A stretch of 64,000 bases of DNA from Pegoplata infirma (lineage: Eukaryota > Arthropoda > Insecta > Diptera > Anthomyiidae): NCBI GenBank assembly GCA_963921195.1, contig OY992537.1, forward strand, positions 33,837,410 through 33,901,409. The letters are read 5' to 3'. Made by a program: the position numbers and the translations under genes. Position 1 is the first letter of the stretch. The number at the start of each line of letters is the position of its first letter. Positions 11,603 through 22,429 of this stretch are shown one piece after another. The notes under the pieces are model-generated. The model was not told the DNA's origin, did no database searches, and saw nothing but the letters and a program-made list of their open reading frames with translations.

Positions 11603-13006
11603 ATGGACACAAATGATACCGATTTAGTTCGAGGCTCTGCCTCACCGACTGGTGCTGGTCCTAGCACTGCTCTTAGGGTTGCGACCTTGAAGTCCGGCCT
11701 TGATTCTGGTAGGGGTGCTCAGCCTAATATTGGTGGTAAAAAGAAAAAGAAACTTAAGCCATCAAAGGTCAGGCACAACCAGAGAAGGCTTTGTTTGAAA
11801 ATAATTAACAGACTAAGCCAACTCGATGGAACGAAGCTCTCCGAACGTGAGAGGGCGTCGCTATCATGGGCGAAAGGAGTCATTGAAGAACAGGACAAAC
11901 TTTCGGCAATGCGCGCATCTGACAAACAGAGCGCTGTTTCGGCCTCGTCATCGAAGTCTGGTAAAAGGTTGCGCTCGCCCGACGAGAAACCTTTACCTAA
12001 AAGATCTAAGGTGACCGGCAACGTCTGGACTCAGTCTTTTAGTGAAGTGGTGAAAGGTAACTTCGTTAGGGCTGTGATAAACAGGCAAAATGGGGATTGT
12101 AGTATTCCAAGGGACAAGTGGAGTTTAGTTGAAACTAAACTAAATGAAATCTACTATAGGCTTCTTGAGAGTATGCCTGATTTTCTCCCTACTACTGTCA
12201 ACGCAGGTTGGTATCAGGGGCGAGTAAAACTCGTTGCTTTTGGAAACGAAAGATCCGCAGCCGTGTTTAAGGTTGCCATTAGCCAAGTGGGAGAGTTATG
12301 GCCTGGAGCCAGACTGGACGTTGTGGAAAAACATGATATCCCCTCGCAACCCAGAGCTCATGCATGGATCCCAATGGCTACAAGTGACACTGCGGTGATT
12401 CTAAAGATGATAAAAGTCTGCAATCCTGACCTTCCAACTCAGAATTGGCAAATTGCCAGATTGGGTGAGATGGAGGGCGCTCGTCGTCAAGCAGTGGTCT
12501 TGGTTAATGAGGAATCGCTTCCGCTTTTAGCCAGGACTGACGGCATTATTAGATTTGGCTTTTTTCATATAAGAGTCAATGTCTACAAGGGCGACCAGAA
12601 GCCTTTTTTGGAAGCAGACAAGCCAGTGGCAGAGTCGGCTGGGGAGGAGAATCTGGAAAAGGTTGATATTCAGCTGACCGATTCTAGGCTGATGGGAGAT
12701 GCATCTGGCATTTTCGAAACCGAATCTGGTAACGAATGCGACCTCTGTGATGGCATGGAGGATAAAGCTGATGCCACTATGGGTGACATTCAGGACGAGG
12801 CCCATGCAGTGAGGAATTCGGAGAGTTCTGTTGCCTCCGATTCAGAACAGATGGGACACATATCTGGCTTATTCGAAACCGAATCTGGGGACGAATGCGA
12901 CCTCTATGATAACACGGAGGATGAAGCCAATAACACGGTGGTGGAAAGGATGGTGGAAAAAAAGCAAGATGTTGCGGTTCCTACAAATAAACCTCCATCA
13001 CTGTAA
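11603..13006 (+). CDS. LINE ORF1 protein (DUF4780-like)
   Basis: 467 residues from the first ATG after the leader. The N-terminus is basic, with KKKKKLKPSK near residues 46-57. The middle (about 145-320) resembles the DUF4780 domain found in ORF1 of LOA-type LINEs, with a WYQGRVKLVAFGNERSA block and a later GAR-RQAVVLVNEES strand. The acidic C-terminus (about 360-467) contains a partial duplication: a GxFETESGxECDL segment occurs twice, 159 bp apart (near 12704 and 12863). I see no CCHC zinc knuckle. By family analogy it should bind the element RNA and form the RNP together with ORF2. It overlaps the ORF2 frame by 176 bp if ORF2 starts at 12831, or 38 bp if it starts at 12969. Confidence 0.88.
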   Translation: MDTNDTDLVRGSASPTGAGPSTALRVATLKSGLDSGRGAQPNIGGKKKKKLKPSKVRHNQRRLCLKIINRLSQLDGTKLSERERASLSWAKGVIEEQDKLSAMRASDKQSAVSASSSKSGKRLRSPDEKPLPKRSKVTGNVWTQSFSEVVKGNFVRAVINRQNGDCSIPRDKWSLVETKLNEIYYRLLESMPDFLPTTVNAGWYQGRVKLVAFGNERSAAVFKVAISQVGELWPGARLDVVEKHDIPSQPRAHAWIPMATSDTAVILKMIKVCNPDLPTQNWQIARLGEMEGARRQAVVLVNEESLPLLARTDGIIRFGFFHIRVNVYKGDQKPFLEADKPVAESAGEENLEKVDIQLTDSRLMGDASGIFETESGNECDLCDGMEDKADATMGDIQDEAHAVRNSESSVASDSEQMGHISGLFETESGDECDLYDNTEDEANNTVVERMVEKKQDVAVPTNKPPSL

Positions 13007-16000
13007 GGCAGCCTCAGCTGCACTATTGCTGCGCCTGACGACAGGAGCAGTTGACTTGGTTTTTATCCAAGAGCCCTGGGTGCGGGGTGGCAGGGTTTGC
13101 GGATTGAAGACCCCTGGGTTTAAGTTGATGGTTGCCAAAGGTGAGGGCTCACCAAGAGCCTGCATCTTGGCGAAAAATGGCTTAAATATATTCTTTTTAT
13201 CAACTTTTAGTGATATGGATGTTACAGCGGCTAGCTTAGAGCTTCATGGGAAATCTATTTGGCTCGCCTCTGCGTATTTTCCTAATCCGGGGCCAATACC
13301 CCCGGAGAAGGTTGGCGGTCTGATTCGGGAGTCTGAATCTAGGGGACACCAGTTACTAGTGTGCTGTGATGCTAATGCACATCATTCGATATGGGGTAGT
13401 ACAGACACAAATGATAGAGGCGAATCACTTTTGGAGTTTTTGTTAAGCACTAACCTGTATATTTGTAACAAGGGTAGTGAACCAACTTTCGTTACAAGTA
13501 CGCGGCAAGAGGTTCTTGACGTAACACTTGTATCAGATACATTGTCTGACAGAATTGATGACTGGAGAGTTTTGGAAGAGCATTCTTTCTCAGATCATCG
13601 CTACATTGAGTTTTTACTCAGGGAGCGTGCCCCGGTTGAGAGAGTCTCTAGAAATCTGAGAAGAACAAACTGGGTGAAATATAGGGAGACTTTTTCTTTG
13701 CTTTTGGATGAAGTACCCCTATCTGAACCGCATAGTTTAGCGGAAATTGACTGTCTGGTTGACCATATAACAAATGTTTGTAATAGGTGCCTGGATGCGT
13801 CTTGCCCTTCTGCAAAGCCTAGAGGGAAAAAAAAGCCACCTTGGTGGTCAAATGAGTTGCAGACGAGCAGAGATTCCTGCAGAAAGCTCTTTAATAAGGC
13901 TAAATTTTCAAGAGCGGACGAGGACTGGTCTGCATACAGGCTGCAACTTAAGAGTTATAAAAAGATGATCAGAAATGCAAAATGTGATTCTTGGAAAAAC
14001 TTCTGTGGAAACATAGAAGACGTTTCTGAGGCATCCAGGCTGCGCAAGGTTCTGGCTTCTTCTCCTTGCACCCTAGGATACCTGAAAGATCCTAATGGGG
14101 TGTGGTCTTCCTCCAGTGGAGAGTCGCTGGATCTCCTTTTAAACACGCATTTTCCGGGCAATTCCATGACGCCGTTTCAAGCTTTGGAACGTTCTGACGC
14201 CCAAGCATCTGAAATTGCTTCGGAAATAATAAATATGCCAACATTAATCTGGGCGATAAAAAGCTTCAGGCCCTATAAATCCCCGGGACCTGATGGTATA
14301 ATCCCGGCTGAGTTGCAGCAAGTGTTGGACTATATAGCCCCGTTGCTGTATAATCTATACACAGCATGCATCAACTGGTCGTATATTCCTTTAAAATGGA
14401 GGGATACCAGAGTCGTATTTATCCCGAAGGCTGGGAAAAGTTCCCACACAGCTCCGAAGGATTTCAGACCAATTAGTCTGTCTTCTTTTTTGTTAAAGAC
14501 AATGGAACGAATGATAGACTCATATTTGCGTAGAGTGATTGACCCGAGGTTGCTTTCGACAAAGCAACATGCATACAGCAAGGGACGATCAACGGAAACA
14601 GCTCTTCATGAGCTCGTTGGTACCATCGAGAGATCGCTTTCGGTAAAGGAGTACACTATGGTGGCCTTTCTTGATATTGAGGGGGCTTTTAATAATGTCA
14701 TTCCAGAATCGATAATATTGGCATTGTCTGGTCTGGGAGTAAAGCGTGAAATCGTTTTAATGGTGGAAAACCTACTTGCCAATAGACGTATAACGTCTGA
14801 ATTGGGAGCGTCCGTCATATCTCGATTTGTCAATAGGGGCACACCACAAGGAGGTGTTCTTTCGCCGCTTCTTTGGAACCTGGCACTGAATTCAATGCTA
14901 CTATCTCTAGAAGCACGTGGTTGTCATGTTATCGCATATGCTGACGATGTCGCGATAGCGGTAAAGGGGAAGCATCTGCCAACATTGCGGGACATTCTTC
15001 AGGGTTCTCTGAAAGATCTGTCTAAATGGGCAAGAGACTGTGGTCTAGGAGTTAATCCCAGTAAAACAGAGCTTGTTTTGTTTACAAGGAAAAATAAGAT
15101 TCCTGCTTTTGATCCTATTTCTCTGGACGGTACTGAAATCACCTTCTCAGATGGAGCCAAGTATCTTGGAGTATTTCTTGATAGGAAGCTGAATTTCAGG
15201 CGTAATATTGAGGAACGGGTGAGAAAAGCAACGATTGCTTTGTATTCCTGTAAAAGGGCCATTGGAAAACGATGGGGTTTTAGCCCTCAAGTCGTTCATT
15301 GGATCTATACAGCAGTGGTGCGTCCAATTTTGCTGTATGGAATCATTGTCTGGTGGCCTGCTTTGGAAACAAAAGCGAACTTTGTCTTAATCACGAAGGT
15401 ACAGAGAATGGCGTCAATGTGCATCACTGGTGCTCTTCGTACTACACCTACGGCTGCATTAGAAATCCTCCTTCACCTGATACCCTTGGACATATTGGGT
15501 AGGCAGTATGCGGCTGCGTCGGCAATTCGACTTAATAGCACGCTGCAATGGAGGAGCAGTGATTGTGGCCATAGCGCGATCTTGAAAAAGATAACAATAC
15601 CACAAAATGTGGACTGTGCTCCCTCTTTGAGCCTCTTTGAGCGCCACTTTACCACTATGATACCATCCAGGGAGTCTTGGATGGGGGATACTCCGGGTAG
15701 TGGAGCTACCATAAATTTTTACACAGATGGATCGAGGCTGCACGAACAAGTGGGCTTTGGGGTCTATTCGGAAGAGCTTGGATTGAGCCTGGCTCGTAGA
15801 TTGCCAGATCATTGCAGTGTTTACCAGGCAGAGATGCTGGCAATAAAGGAAGTGGCTGACTGGTTGAGCTGCAATGTCTTGTCTACAACCGCAGTCAACA
15901 TCTATACTGACAGTCAAGCCGCGGTCAAGTCCCTGGATTCAATGTTTCTGAAAACAAGATCTGCCCTTAACTGCCGCACGTCTTTAAATGAGATGGCCAA

Positions 16001-16562
16001 GCAGTTTAACATACGACTCATATGGGTCCCAGGGCACAGAGACATTCCAGGGAATTGCAAAGCCGATGAGCTTGCAAGACTAGGAACTACCTTACAGGTT
16101 CCAACAGAATTGGAATGTGTTGGTATGCCTCTAGAAACTTGCAAGCAAAACCTACGGCTTTGTTCTGCGACGGAGACTAATCAAAGATGGGCAAATGGAT
16201 GGACGTGTGAGACAACACGACTGATTTGGCCTTCTCTTAATCAGGGGCGCACAAGTGAGCTGATATCGCTTCCAAGAGGAGAGATTTCGACGGTGGTTTC
16301 TATAATTACCGGACACTGTCTTATAGGGAAGCACGCAGAGCGGTTAAATGTGCCGTCGAATGACTTTTGCCGAAGTTGCATGGATGAAGAGGAGTTGGAA
16401 ACTATCGAACACTTTATTTGCCATTGCCCGGCACTTTCTGGTCAGCGACTTGCTTCACTGGGATCTAGGGAGCTGTACGATCTTTCTGATTTGTCGGATG
16501 TCAAAATACAACATCTAAGGAGTTTCATAAGAAGCTCAAACTGGTTTAACGACAGGGACTAG
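12831..16562 (+). CDS. LINE ORF2: endonuclease, reverse transcriptase, RNase H
   Basis: 1243 residues from the ATG at 12831. The Met at residue 47 (12969), immediately before LRFLQINLHH, is the likelier natural start because the endonuclease begins there. The AP-like endonuclease (about 48-265) shows Asn54, QEPW with Glu81, DANAH with Asp180, and the SDH triad at 254-256. The RT (about 470-760) has KSPGPDG, a catalytic Asp at 615 in FLDIEGAF, RGTPQGGVLSP, and YADD at 703-706. The RNase H has all expected acidic residues: Asp966 (YTDGS), Glu1001, Asp1027 (YTDSQ) and Asp1079. A Cys-rich motif (CRSC...HFICHC, from about 1180) ends the protein. It would nick target DNA and prime reverse transcription there. 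No stop or missing catalytic residue is seen, so the product looks functional. The frame is +1 relative to ORF1, so translation needs reinitiation or frameshifting. Confidence 0.95.
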   Translation: MPPIQNRWDTYLAYSKPNLGTNATSMITRRMKPITRWWKGWWKKSKMLRFLQINLHHCKAASAALLLRLTTGAVDLVFIQEPWVRGGRVCGLKTPGFKLMVAKGEGSPRACILAKNGLNIFFLSTFSDMDVTAASLELHGKSIWLASAYFPNPGPIPPEKVGGLIRESESRGHQLLVCCDANAHHSIWGSTDTNDRGESLLEFLLSTNLYICNKGSEPTFVTSTRQEVLDVTLVSDTLSDRIDDWRVLEEHSFSDHRYIEFLLRERAPVERVSRNLRRTNWVKYRETFSLLLDEVPLSEPHSLAEIDCLVDHITNVCNRCLDASCPSAKPRGKKKPPWWSNELQTSRDSCRKLFNKAKFSRADEDWSAYRLQLKSYKKMIRNAKCDSWKNFCGNIEDVSEASRLRKVLASSPCTLGYLKDPNGVWSSSSGESLDLLLNTHFPGNSMTPFQALERSDAQASEIASEIINMPTLIWAIKSFRPYKSPGPDGIIPAELQQVLDYIAPLLYNLYTACINWSYIPLKWRDTRVVFIPKAGKSSHTAPKDFRPISLSSFLLKTMERMIDSYLRRVIDPRLLSTKQHAYSKGRSTETALHELVGTIERSLSVKEYTMVAFLDIEGAFNNVIPESIILALSGLGVKREIVLMVENLLANRRITSELGASVISRFVNRGTPQGGVLSPLLWNLALNSMLLSLEARGCHVIAYADDVAIAVKGKHLPTLRDILQGSLKDLSKWARDCGLGVNPSKTELVLFTRKNKIPAFDPISLDGTEITFSDGAKYLGVFLDRKLNFRRNIEERVRKATIALYSCKRAIGKRWGFSPQVVHWIYTAVVRPILLYGIIVWWPALETKANFVLITKVQRMASMCITGALRTTPTAALEILLHLIPLDILGRQYAAASAIRLNSTLQWRSSDCGHSAILKKITIPQNVDCAPSLSLFERHFTTMIPSRESWMGDTPGSGATINFYTDGSRLHEQVGFGVYSEELGLSLARRLPDHCSVYQAEMLAIKEVADWLSCNVLSTTAVNIYTDSQAAVKSLDSMFLKTRSALNCRTSLNEMAKQFNIRLIWVPGHRDIPGNCKADELARLGTTLQVPTELECVGMPLETCKQNLRLCSATETNQRWANGWTCETTRLIWPSLNQGRTSELISLPRGEISTVVSIITGHCLIGKHAERLNVPSNDFCRSCMDEEELETIEHFICHCPALSGQRLASLGSRELYDLSDLSDVKIQHLRSFIRSSNWFNDRD

Positions 16563-16644
16563 TAGGGAAACCTATTACGATCCCGTGGTATCACAATGGA
16601 CCTCAGAGTCTACGTGTGTTGACGTAAAACGTCAGCAGCCACTT

Positions 16645-16668
16645 ACAACCTAACCTAACCTAACCTAT
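16645..16668 (+). repeat. (CCTAA)n tail of the LINE
   Basis: About four CCTAA units close the 3' end just before the target duplication. They are the complement of TTAGG. Two other short retroposon fragments in the window end in the same repeat, and a third starts with its complement because it lies on the minus strand. Confidence 0.85.
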
Positions 16669-16789
16669 CCTTTAACATTATTGCAGTGTAATTTTTTCTT
16701 TAAAGAATATGTGACAGTGGAAAAAATCGGTTAGGCGGTTTTTGAAATATCGCCATTTGAAATTTGAATGTAAGAAAAAATATTTAAAA

Positions 16790-17250
16790 AAAAAAATTTT
16801 GATAAATCAAAAAAAATTATAAAAAAAATTTTTTGATAAAAATATTTATGAATCAAAAAAAAAAATAAGAAAAAAAATTTTTAGGGAAAAAAATTTTTTT
16901 GATGAAGAAAAAATGATGATAAAAAAGGATTGATGAAAAAAAGATTTATGAGAAAAAAAATTAATACAAAAAATATTGATAAAAAAAATGTATGAAAAAA
17001 AATTTGATGAAGAAATAAAAATTTTTCTTAAAAAATAATGATCTTGCTTTTTTTTCATCAGTTAAATTTTTTTCCAAGTTACAAATCGAAGTTACAAAAC
17101 TTTTTGGTTTTCAGAAAATGAAAACAGTACTTCTTATTTTCTTTTTTCGGTTGGTAGCTTATATACTCAAACTGAGGTGGCGTACTGCATCATTTTTAAA
17201 ATTAGATATCAGCCTAACACATTATCATGTTAAATCTTTAAAAAATAAAT
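16790..17250 (+). repeat. composite repeat: GATGAAAAAA array plus conserved GAGGTGGCGT flank
   Basis: An array of TTGATGAAAAAAA-like units (16790-17070) is followed by a ~160-bp conserved block containing CAAACTGAGGTGGCGT (17080-17240). The same order recurs at 33370-34255 and 42369-43880, and an inverted array lies at 52080-52370. The arrays therefore travel as part of a mobile repeat. Confidence 0.65.
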
Positions 17251-17559
17251 GCAAACAAATATGCGACATATTATATTTATTATCAAAAAAATTTTTAAGC
17301 CGGTCAAAAGGTTTTCGAGATAACTCTATTTAAAATTTTTGCAGAAAATTGCGGTTTTTTCCTGAGTTCAAGAAATTTTTTTAAAAAAGTATAACAATTT
17401 CTATTCTTTGACCCTTTTGTTTAAACTTAATTTAATCCAAATTCAATCATTTTAGCCCCTGGCGGCTTTTGATCAAATATTTGGGTTTTTAAAAAATTTC
17501 CACCAAAGTTTTGGATTTTTGAAAAATTGAAAAATAAAAAAAATATCTTGCGATCCACA

Positions 17560-18765
17560 ATTTTTTTAATTTTGTAAAATCGGGTTAGCGGTTTTCATGA
17601 TATCGCCATTTAAAAGTTGTCAGAAATTTTCCAATAATTAAGGGTTTTTCCTATGCTCAAGAAATGAACAAAAAAATCTCAAGAATGCTTTTCCATTGAC
17701 TATTTTATGGAGATTGAGACAAAATTTCACTAAAACTTGATTACTTGATTTAAGACAAATTAAACCACTTTAACCCATGGAGCTCTTCAGTCATAGTTTA
17801 GATTACACTGTGTCACAAATTTTCAACAAAGTCGTGACCAAATGAATCTGACTCTTAATCTTTATGAAAATCCGAACGCTGAAGCCGAATATGAAGTCAG
17901 AATGGTCAAAAGTAGAACAGTTTTCGAGATATTTACGAGAAAATCGAGAAAATTACCTTTCCAGATCGGTGCAAAAATGACAAAGTTACAGTAGATTAAT
18001 TGAATTATCCCACTTTTCGATTTTTTTTAAAAAAACACAAGTAAATATACAAAGCTAAATGTTAGTAATGAAAAGTGGGTTAATTCACTAAATCTTCTGT
18101 AGCTTTGTCATTTTTACACCAATCTGGGTCTTGTTGGGCGCAAAAAGTTCGTATTGAAATAAAATAATGTCCCATGTAGTAAAAGATTATAATTTTTAAT
18201 TGTTTGGTTTAAAAAAAATAACTTAAAAAGAGCAAAATTGCAAAAAATCATCAAATTTTTCATGAAGTTTGAACTTTTGTCCACTGTAACTCTGTCATTT
18301 CTTGACTAATCTTCACAAGCGACCCATGGTTATTTTAGTAATTTTATTATCTTTCATTAAAAAAAAAAGAAATACATAAATCGACGAATAGTTTTGAAGA
18401 TATTTGCATTTAAGTGACATCATCTTTTTTAAAAACACAAAAAACGCTTATTTTCGAATATCTCGAAAACTGTTCTACTTTTGACCATTCTGACTTCATA
18501 TTCGAATTCAGCGGACAATTGTACATAAAGATTAGGTGTCAGATACATTTGGTCAAAAAGCTGTCACGTAGTGTTATTTGGTGAAAATTTTCTAAAAATT
18601 TTAATTAAAAGTCCGTCTCAAGTTCTATGAAAGCGTCATGGGAAAGAAATGTTGACACTTTTTTAAACAAATTCTTGAACGTAGGAAAAAAACAATTTTT
18701 GCAAATTTCAAACAGGGATATTTCGAAAACCGTTCGACCGATTTAAAATTTTTAAAATTTTTTTC
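17560..18765. repeat. old 1.2-kb fold-back with inner hairpin
   Basis: Arms at about 17560-17935 and 18450-18765 are complementary, with the best match at 17881-17932 against 18456-18510. A smaller inverted repeat lies inside (17962-18025 against 18078-18135). Divergence is considerable and there is no coding sequence. Its termini are not clear. Confidence 0.6.
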
Positions 18766-18904
18766 CTTCTTCCGATTAATTTTTATTAAAAATTAAATTT
18801 TTTTTTATTTGTCCTTTAAAATATTATATTATAATAACCACGAACTAGAATAAACGTACTCAATTTTTTTTTTCTACTTAAAAAAGGGTGAGGCTCTGTA
18901 AAAC

Positions 18905-19290
18905 ATTTTTGAGGAATATTATATAAAAAGTATCAATTTCTGAGACATTTTTTCGTTTTAAAGATTCTGAAACATTTCCTGAGACATTTTCCCTATATAA
19001 ATATATTTAGGTTTTGAAACATTTTCCTATAGAAAAAATCTCTTATTCTGAGACATTCTTTAGAAAGAGTATCGGATTTTGAAACGGTTTTCCTTCAGAA
19101 AAGAATTTAGATTCCGAGACATTTTTCATAAAGCAAAAGTCTTAGATTCTGAGAAATTTTTTTAAAAAGAAAAAGTCTCAGATTCTGAGACATTTTCTAT
19201 GAAAAAAAATTATTTTATGCTGAGACATTTGTCAAATAGACAAAATTTATAATTCTATGTAATTTTTTCTATAGAAAAATTTCAGGTTCT
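18905..19290. repeat. minisatellite of TTCTGAGACATTTTT units
   Basis: Degenerate units of roughly 40-48 bp contain ATTCTGAGACATTTTTC followed by a TATAGAAAAA-like spacer. A second array of the same unit lies at 54290-54328 plus 57484-57895. Confidence 0.75.
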
Positions 19291-19781
19291 ATAAAATGTT
19301 GTACATGTGTGGGTTTTGGCCTCAAGAGCCACAACTTTTGAAACCGATGTATTCCGATCGGAATGAAATTCGCTCCAAGTCCTATTGGATAGGCAGGATC
19401 CAAAATATTAGGGAGGTGGGGTAGGGGCATATGACGCTTATCGGAATCAAAGTTGGGCATAATAGGGTAAAAACCAAAAAAAGGCCTTACAGCTGCCCAA
19501 GAAACGCCCCTGGGGGGCAATGTGAAATATGGCTCCATTAATTTTCCGACCTCAACCTTTTTTCATTCAACATAACTAACCCCTATCCACACTTCCTAAG
19601 AGGGGCTCCCATACAAAATGTAATTTTTATAAAATTTGCTCCTACACAAAAAAATATTGTAAATTTAGCAAAAAATATGGTTAAAATTAGCAAAAAAAAG
19701 CTTTGGTTTTAGACGTTGCAAACATTTTTGTAATATTAGCAAAACCATTTTGCTAATCAAAAAACATGTAAAAAAGTTATA
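19291..19781. other. gene-free stretch with GTAAATTTAGC-type motifs
   Basis: 19300-19620 is unclassified moderately GC-richer sequence without a supported ORF; its GGCTCCCATACAAAATG segment resembles the palindrome apex at 56130. 19641-19775 begins CACAAAAAAATATTGTAAA after TA and carries TTAGCAAAA motifs. It may be the left part of a TIR element whose right end I could not find. Confidence 0.4.
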
Positions 19782-20568
19782 GTCGGTCAAGCCCGACCAT
19801 ATGATACCCTACACCCGTGTTTTAGGGAAACTGGGTCCCAAGTCCAAACATGGACCGATTGGATCTGTCTTTTGGTAAATCTTTATTTAGTGTAGAAAAC
19901 ACGCACAGATCAAATTCAAGTGGAATTGGTTTATTTTTTGTCAATATACCGATTTAAGTGAATATCGGTCGAAATTTTTATAAGGGGGACTTAGTCCAAA
20001 AATAGTCCAATTATATTCCGATTTGATTAGGTAACTAAGGTACACGTTTAACACCTTAAAATAAAATTTTTATCAAATATTTTCATATTTATGAATTTTG
20101 GGGGAATTATGTGAATATCGGGAGCGTGGCTTGTATGGGGACTACCAGAAGGACTGGTCCGATTTGAATGATGATTCATGCGTACAAAATTTTATTACCT
20201 GCTAAATTTCAAGGCGATATCTATTATAATACGGTCATTAGAGTCATTAAGACGAATCCAAAGGGGGCGTTTGTATGGGGGCTAGGTCTTAACATAGACC
20301 GATGTTCTCCAATTTCAATAGGCTTCGTCCTTGTGCCAAAAGATGCCTAAGTTTCAAATTTCAAGTCAATTGATTAAAATTTGCGACCTGTATCGTGCTT
20401 AAACCGATAGATGGACAGACGGACGGACGGACATCGCTAAATCGACTCAAAAAGTAATTCTGAGTCGATCGGTATATTTGAAGGTATGTCTAGGACCAAT
20501 ATTTCGAGTAGTTACAAACATCAGTACAAAATATACCCTGTACCACATAGTGGTGTTAGGTATAATTA
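19782..20568. mobile_element. DINE-1/Helentron-like non-autonomous element
   Basis: The segment begins with GATACCCTACACCCGTG and ends GTGGTGTTAGGTATAA. Near its right end it carries GACAGACGGACGGACGGACATCGC, the complement of the (GTCY)n tract known from DINE-1-type elements of flies. The long ORF-like stretch at 20168-20350 is repeat sequence, not a gene. Confidence 0.6.
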
Positions 20569-20569
20569 G

Positions 20570-20904
20570 GAAAAAATGGTAAAATTACAACAATACCATT
20601 TTGGCTGTAGGCAAAATCGCCAAAAAAAATTATAAAAAATTGCCCAAATGCAAAATCGCCCCAAAAATATGAAAAATTACCCATAAAGAAAAATACGAAT
20701 CCTGACCCGAAATTAACGAAAAATGCCCAAGAAAGAAATGAAAAATTACCCAAAATAAAAAAAAATATTTTTTTCAAAACACATTTTTCCCAAAAACACA
20801 TATTACACAAAAAAAAAATTTGTGTAATTTTAACAAAAAATCGCGCGATTTTTTGTTATATTTTTCTTCGTTCGATTCTCAGCAGAGCTTGTCGAAACAG
20901 GTGA
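20570..20904. other. low-complexity AAAATCGCCC/AAATTACCC motif stretch
   Basis: Short motifs such as AAAATCGCC and AAAAATTACCC recur, followed by a TTTGTGTAATTTT/ATTACACAAA inverted pair (20790-20832). No gene is seen. Confidence 0.45.
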
Positions 20905-21460
20905 CAGGACATATTCTCCACGGACATTACCCCCATAACGGAAATGGGGATTATGACCAAATTCATCACGGACATAACCCCAATAATAGTTGTTGGGACT
21001 ATGATCGTTTCTGAACCGGTCATAATCCCAATGGGGACTATGTCCGTTCCCTGTTGGGATTACGTCCGAAAATTGTTCAGTCTTAACCCCCATTCATATC
21101 ATGGGGACTAAGTCCAAAGAAATTTCGGTCACAATCCCAGTTTTTTGCGGAGAGGGTGGGTTTAATGCATGGAGTTTGTAATCCCTAAGCCCGGCCGAAG
21201 GCCGTCTACGCAGAAAAACTTTTAAGCCAAAAAAAATAAATTTTTGTGATTATGACCAACTAGTATAGTGGACATAATCCCTATAATGGGGATTATGGCC
21301 ATTTGTTATGTGGTCATTATCCCCATAAATCTGGGAATTATGTCCGTATTTTATTGGGATTATGTCCAAATTATTTTCGGTCATAGTCCCACTTCCATTA
21401 TGAATTTGGTCATAATCCCCATAATGGAAATGGGGATTATGTCCGTGCGGATTATGTCAT
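20905..21460. repeat. array of GGGGATTATGTCC motifs in both orientations
   Basis: GGGGATTATG(T/A)CC and its complement GGACATAATCCCC occur more than fifteen times, spaced irregularly by about 10-30 bp. A gap at 21120-21245 contains CCCGGCCGAAGGCCG. This is not a coding region. The arrangement resembles the motif arrays inside the TIR elements, but I could not identify flanking TIRs. Confidence 0.7.
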
Positions 21461-21779
21461 ATCACCGTCGAAACATCGCGTTCTCTGTCTTGCTTATAAA
21501 TAAATTGATAAACTTTTGTTTTTGTTATTTGACGAAGTTTGTTGAAAACAAAATCGAATTTTTGTATTATTGACTAACGGGATGACGTTTTTACTAAAAG
21601 TTTGTTGATATCAGTTTAATACATTCACAATTACTGTTTGTTAACTGGAATTTTATTATTTTATTTTCTGTGTAGTAATGGCATCATCAACCATTAATTC
21701 AGTTGTTCAATGTCTACTTTTGCTTTGGTATTGGCAGCATCTTCTTTTGCTTTACAATTTCTAAAACGAAAATACTAAC

Positions 21780-22429
21780 ATTTTTGGTAAAATTACTGTA
21801 AAAACTATAATAACTGTAAAAACTAGCAAAAAATTTAGTAAAAATACAAAAAAAAAAAATTATTGTACCAATAGTAAATTACCAAAAAGTTCTGTAAAAA
21901 TTTAATTTTTACAATTTTTTTGCCAAAGTTTAGTTGACGTAAATACCAACACCTTTTACTGATATTTTGCAGGGGTGTTATTATGTACGGACAAAATGTT
22001 GAGGATTAAAAAATAATGGTGATCGGTCGTATTTTTTACATTTCTAGGGGGCATCTTAGGGGCGGTAGGAGCTGGTTTTAGAAAACAAATTTATAAAAAA
22101 TAAAAAAAAGTAATTATTAGGGGTTTTAGCGTATCAAAATCTTGTACACTTTCACACTTCTAGTAGTGCATATGCTCAAATTGGAAAACCGTTGTTGTGA
22201 GTAACAAAGTTAAAATTTTTTTTTTCATCGATATCCAAACCCCATAGGTCTTAAAGTAATAGACCTAAGTTTCTTTTGAATAAAAAAAGACCTATTTTAA
22301 AAAAAAGTCAAAAAAGTTTTGGATTTAAAAAAAAAATAGATTTTTTTTTTCAAATTCTGATTAATTTTTATTAAAAAATAAAAATTGTTTTATTCGACCC
22401 TTAAAATATTATACTTTTAGTATGTTTAT
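21780..22429. other. GTAAAA-motif stretch and unclassified AT-rich DNA
   Basis: 21780-21960 has repeated GTAAAAACT and GTAAATTACC motifs. 21970-22429 shows no gene and no recognised repeat. Confidence 0.4.

Larger units (their letters stand above)
11457..16668 (+). mobile_element. full-length LOA/I-type non-LTR retrotransposon with target duplication
   Basis: The element is bounded by CCTTTAACATT at 11446-11456 and again at 16669-16679. It has a ~146-bp 5' leader, two overlapping intact ORFs, a ~105-bp 3' UTR and a tail of about four CCTAA units. The leader contains TTGTTCGTAATAGGT-type repeats near 11530-11560. The ORF order (ORF1, then endonuclease-RT-RNase H in ORF2) fits the I/LOA group. 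Intact ORFs and a clean duplication suggest a recent insertion. Confidence 0.9.

Noticed and set aside
15459..15917. 152-residue minus-strand ORF
   Set aside because: It is a shadow of LINE ORF2, which has all catalytic motifs in frame on the plus strand.
16645..16668. (CCTAA)n as a telomere
   Set aside because: There are only four units, bounded by a LINE 3' UTR and its target duplication, so it is a retroposon tail.
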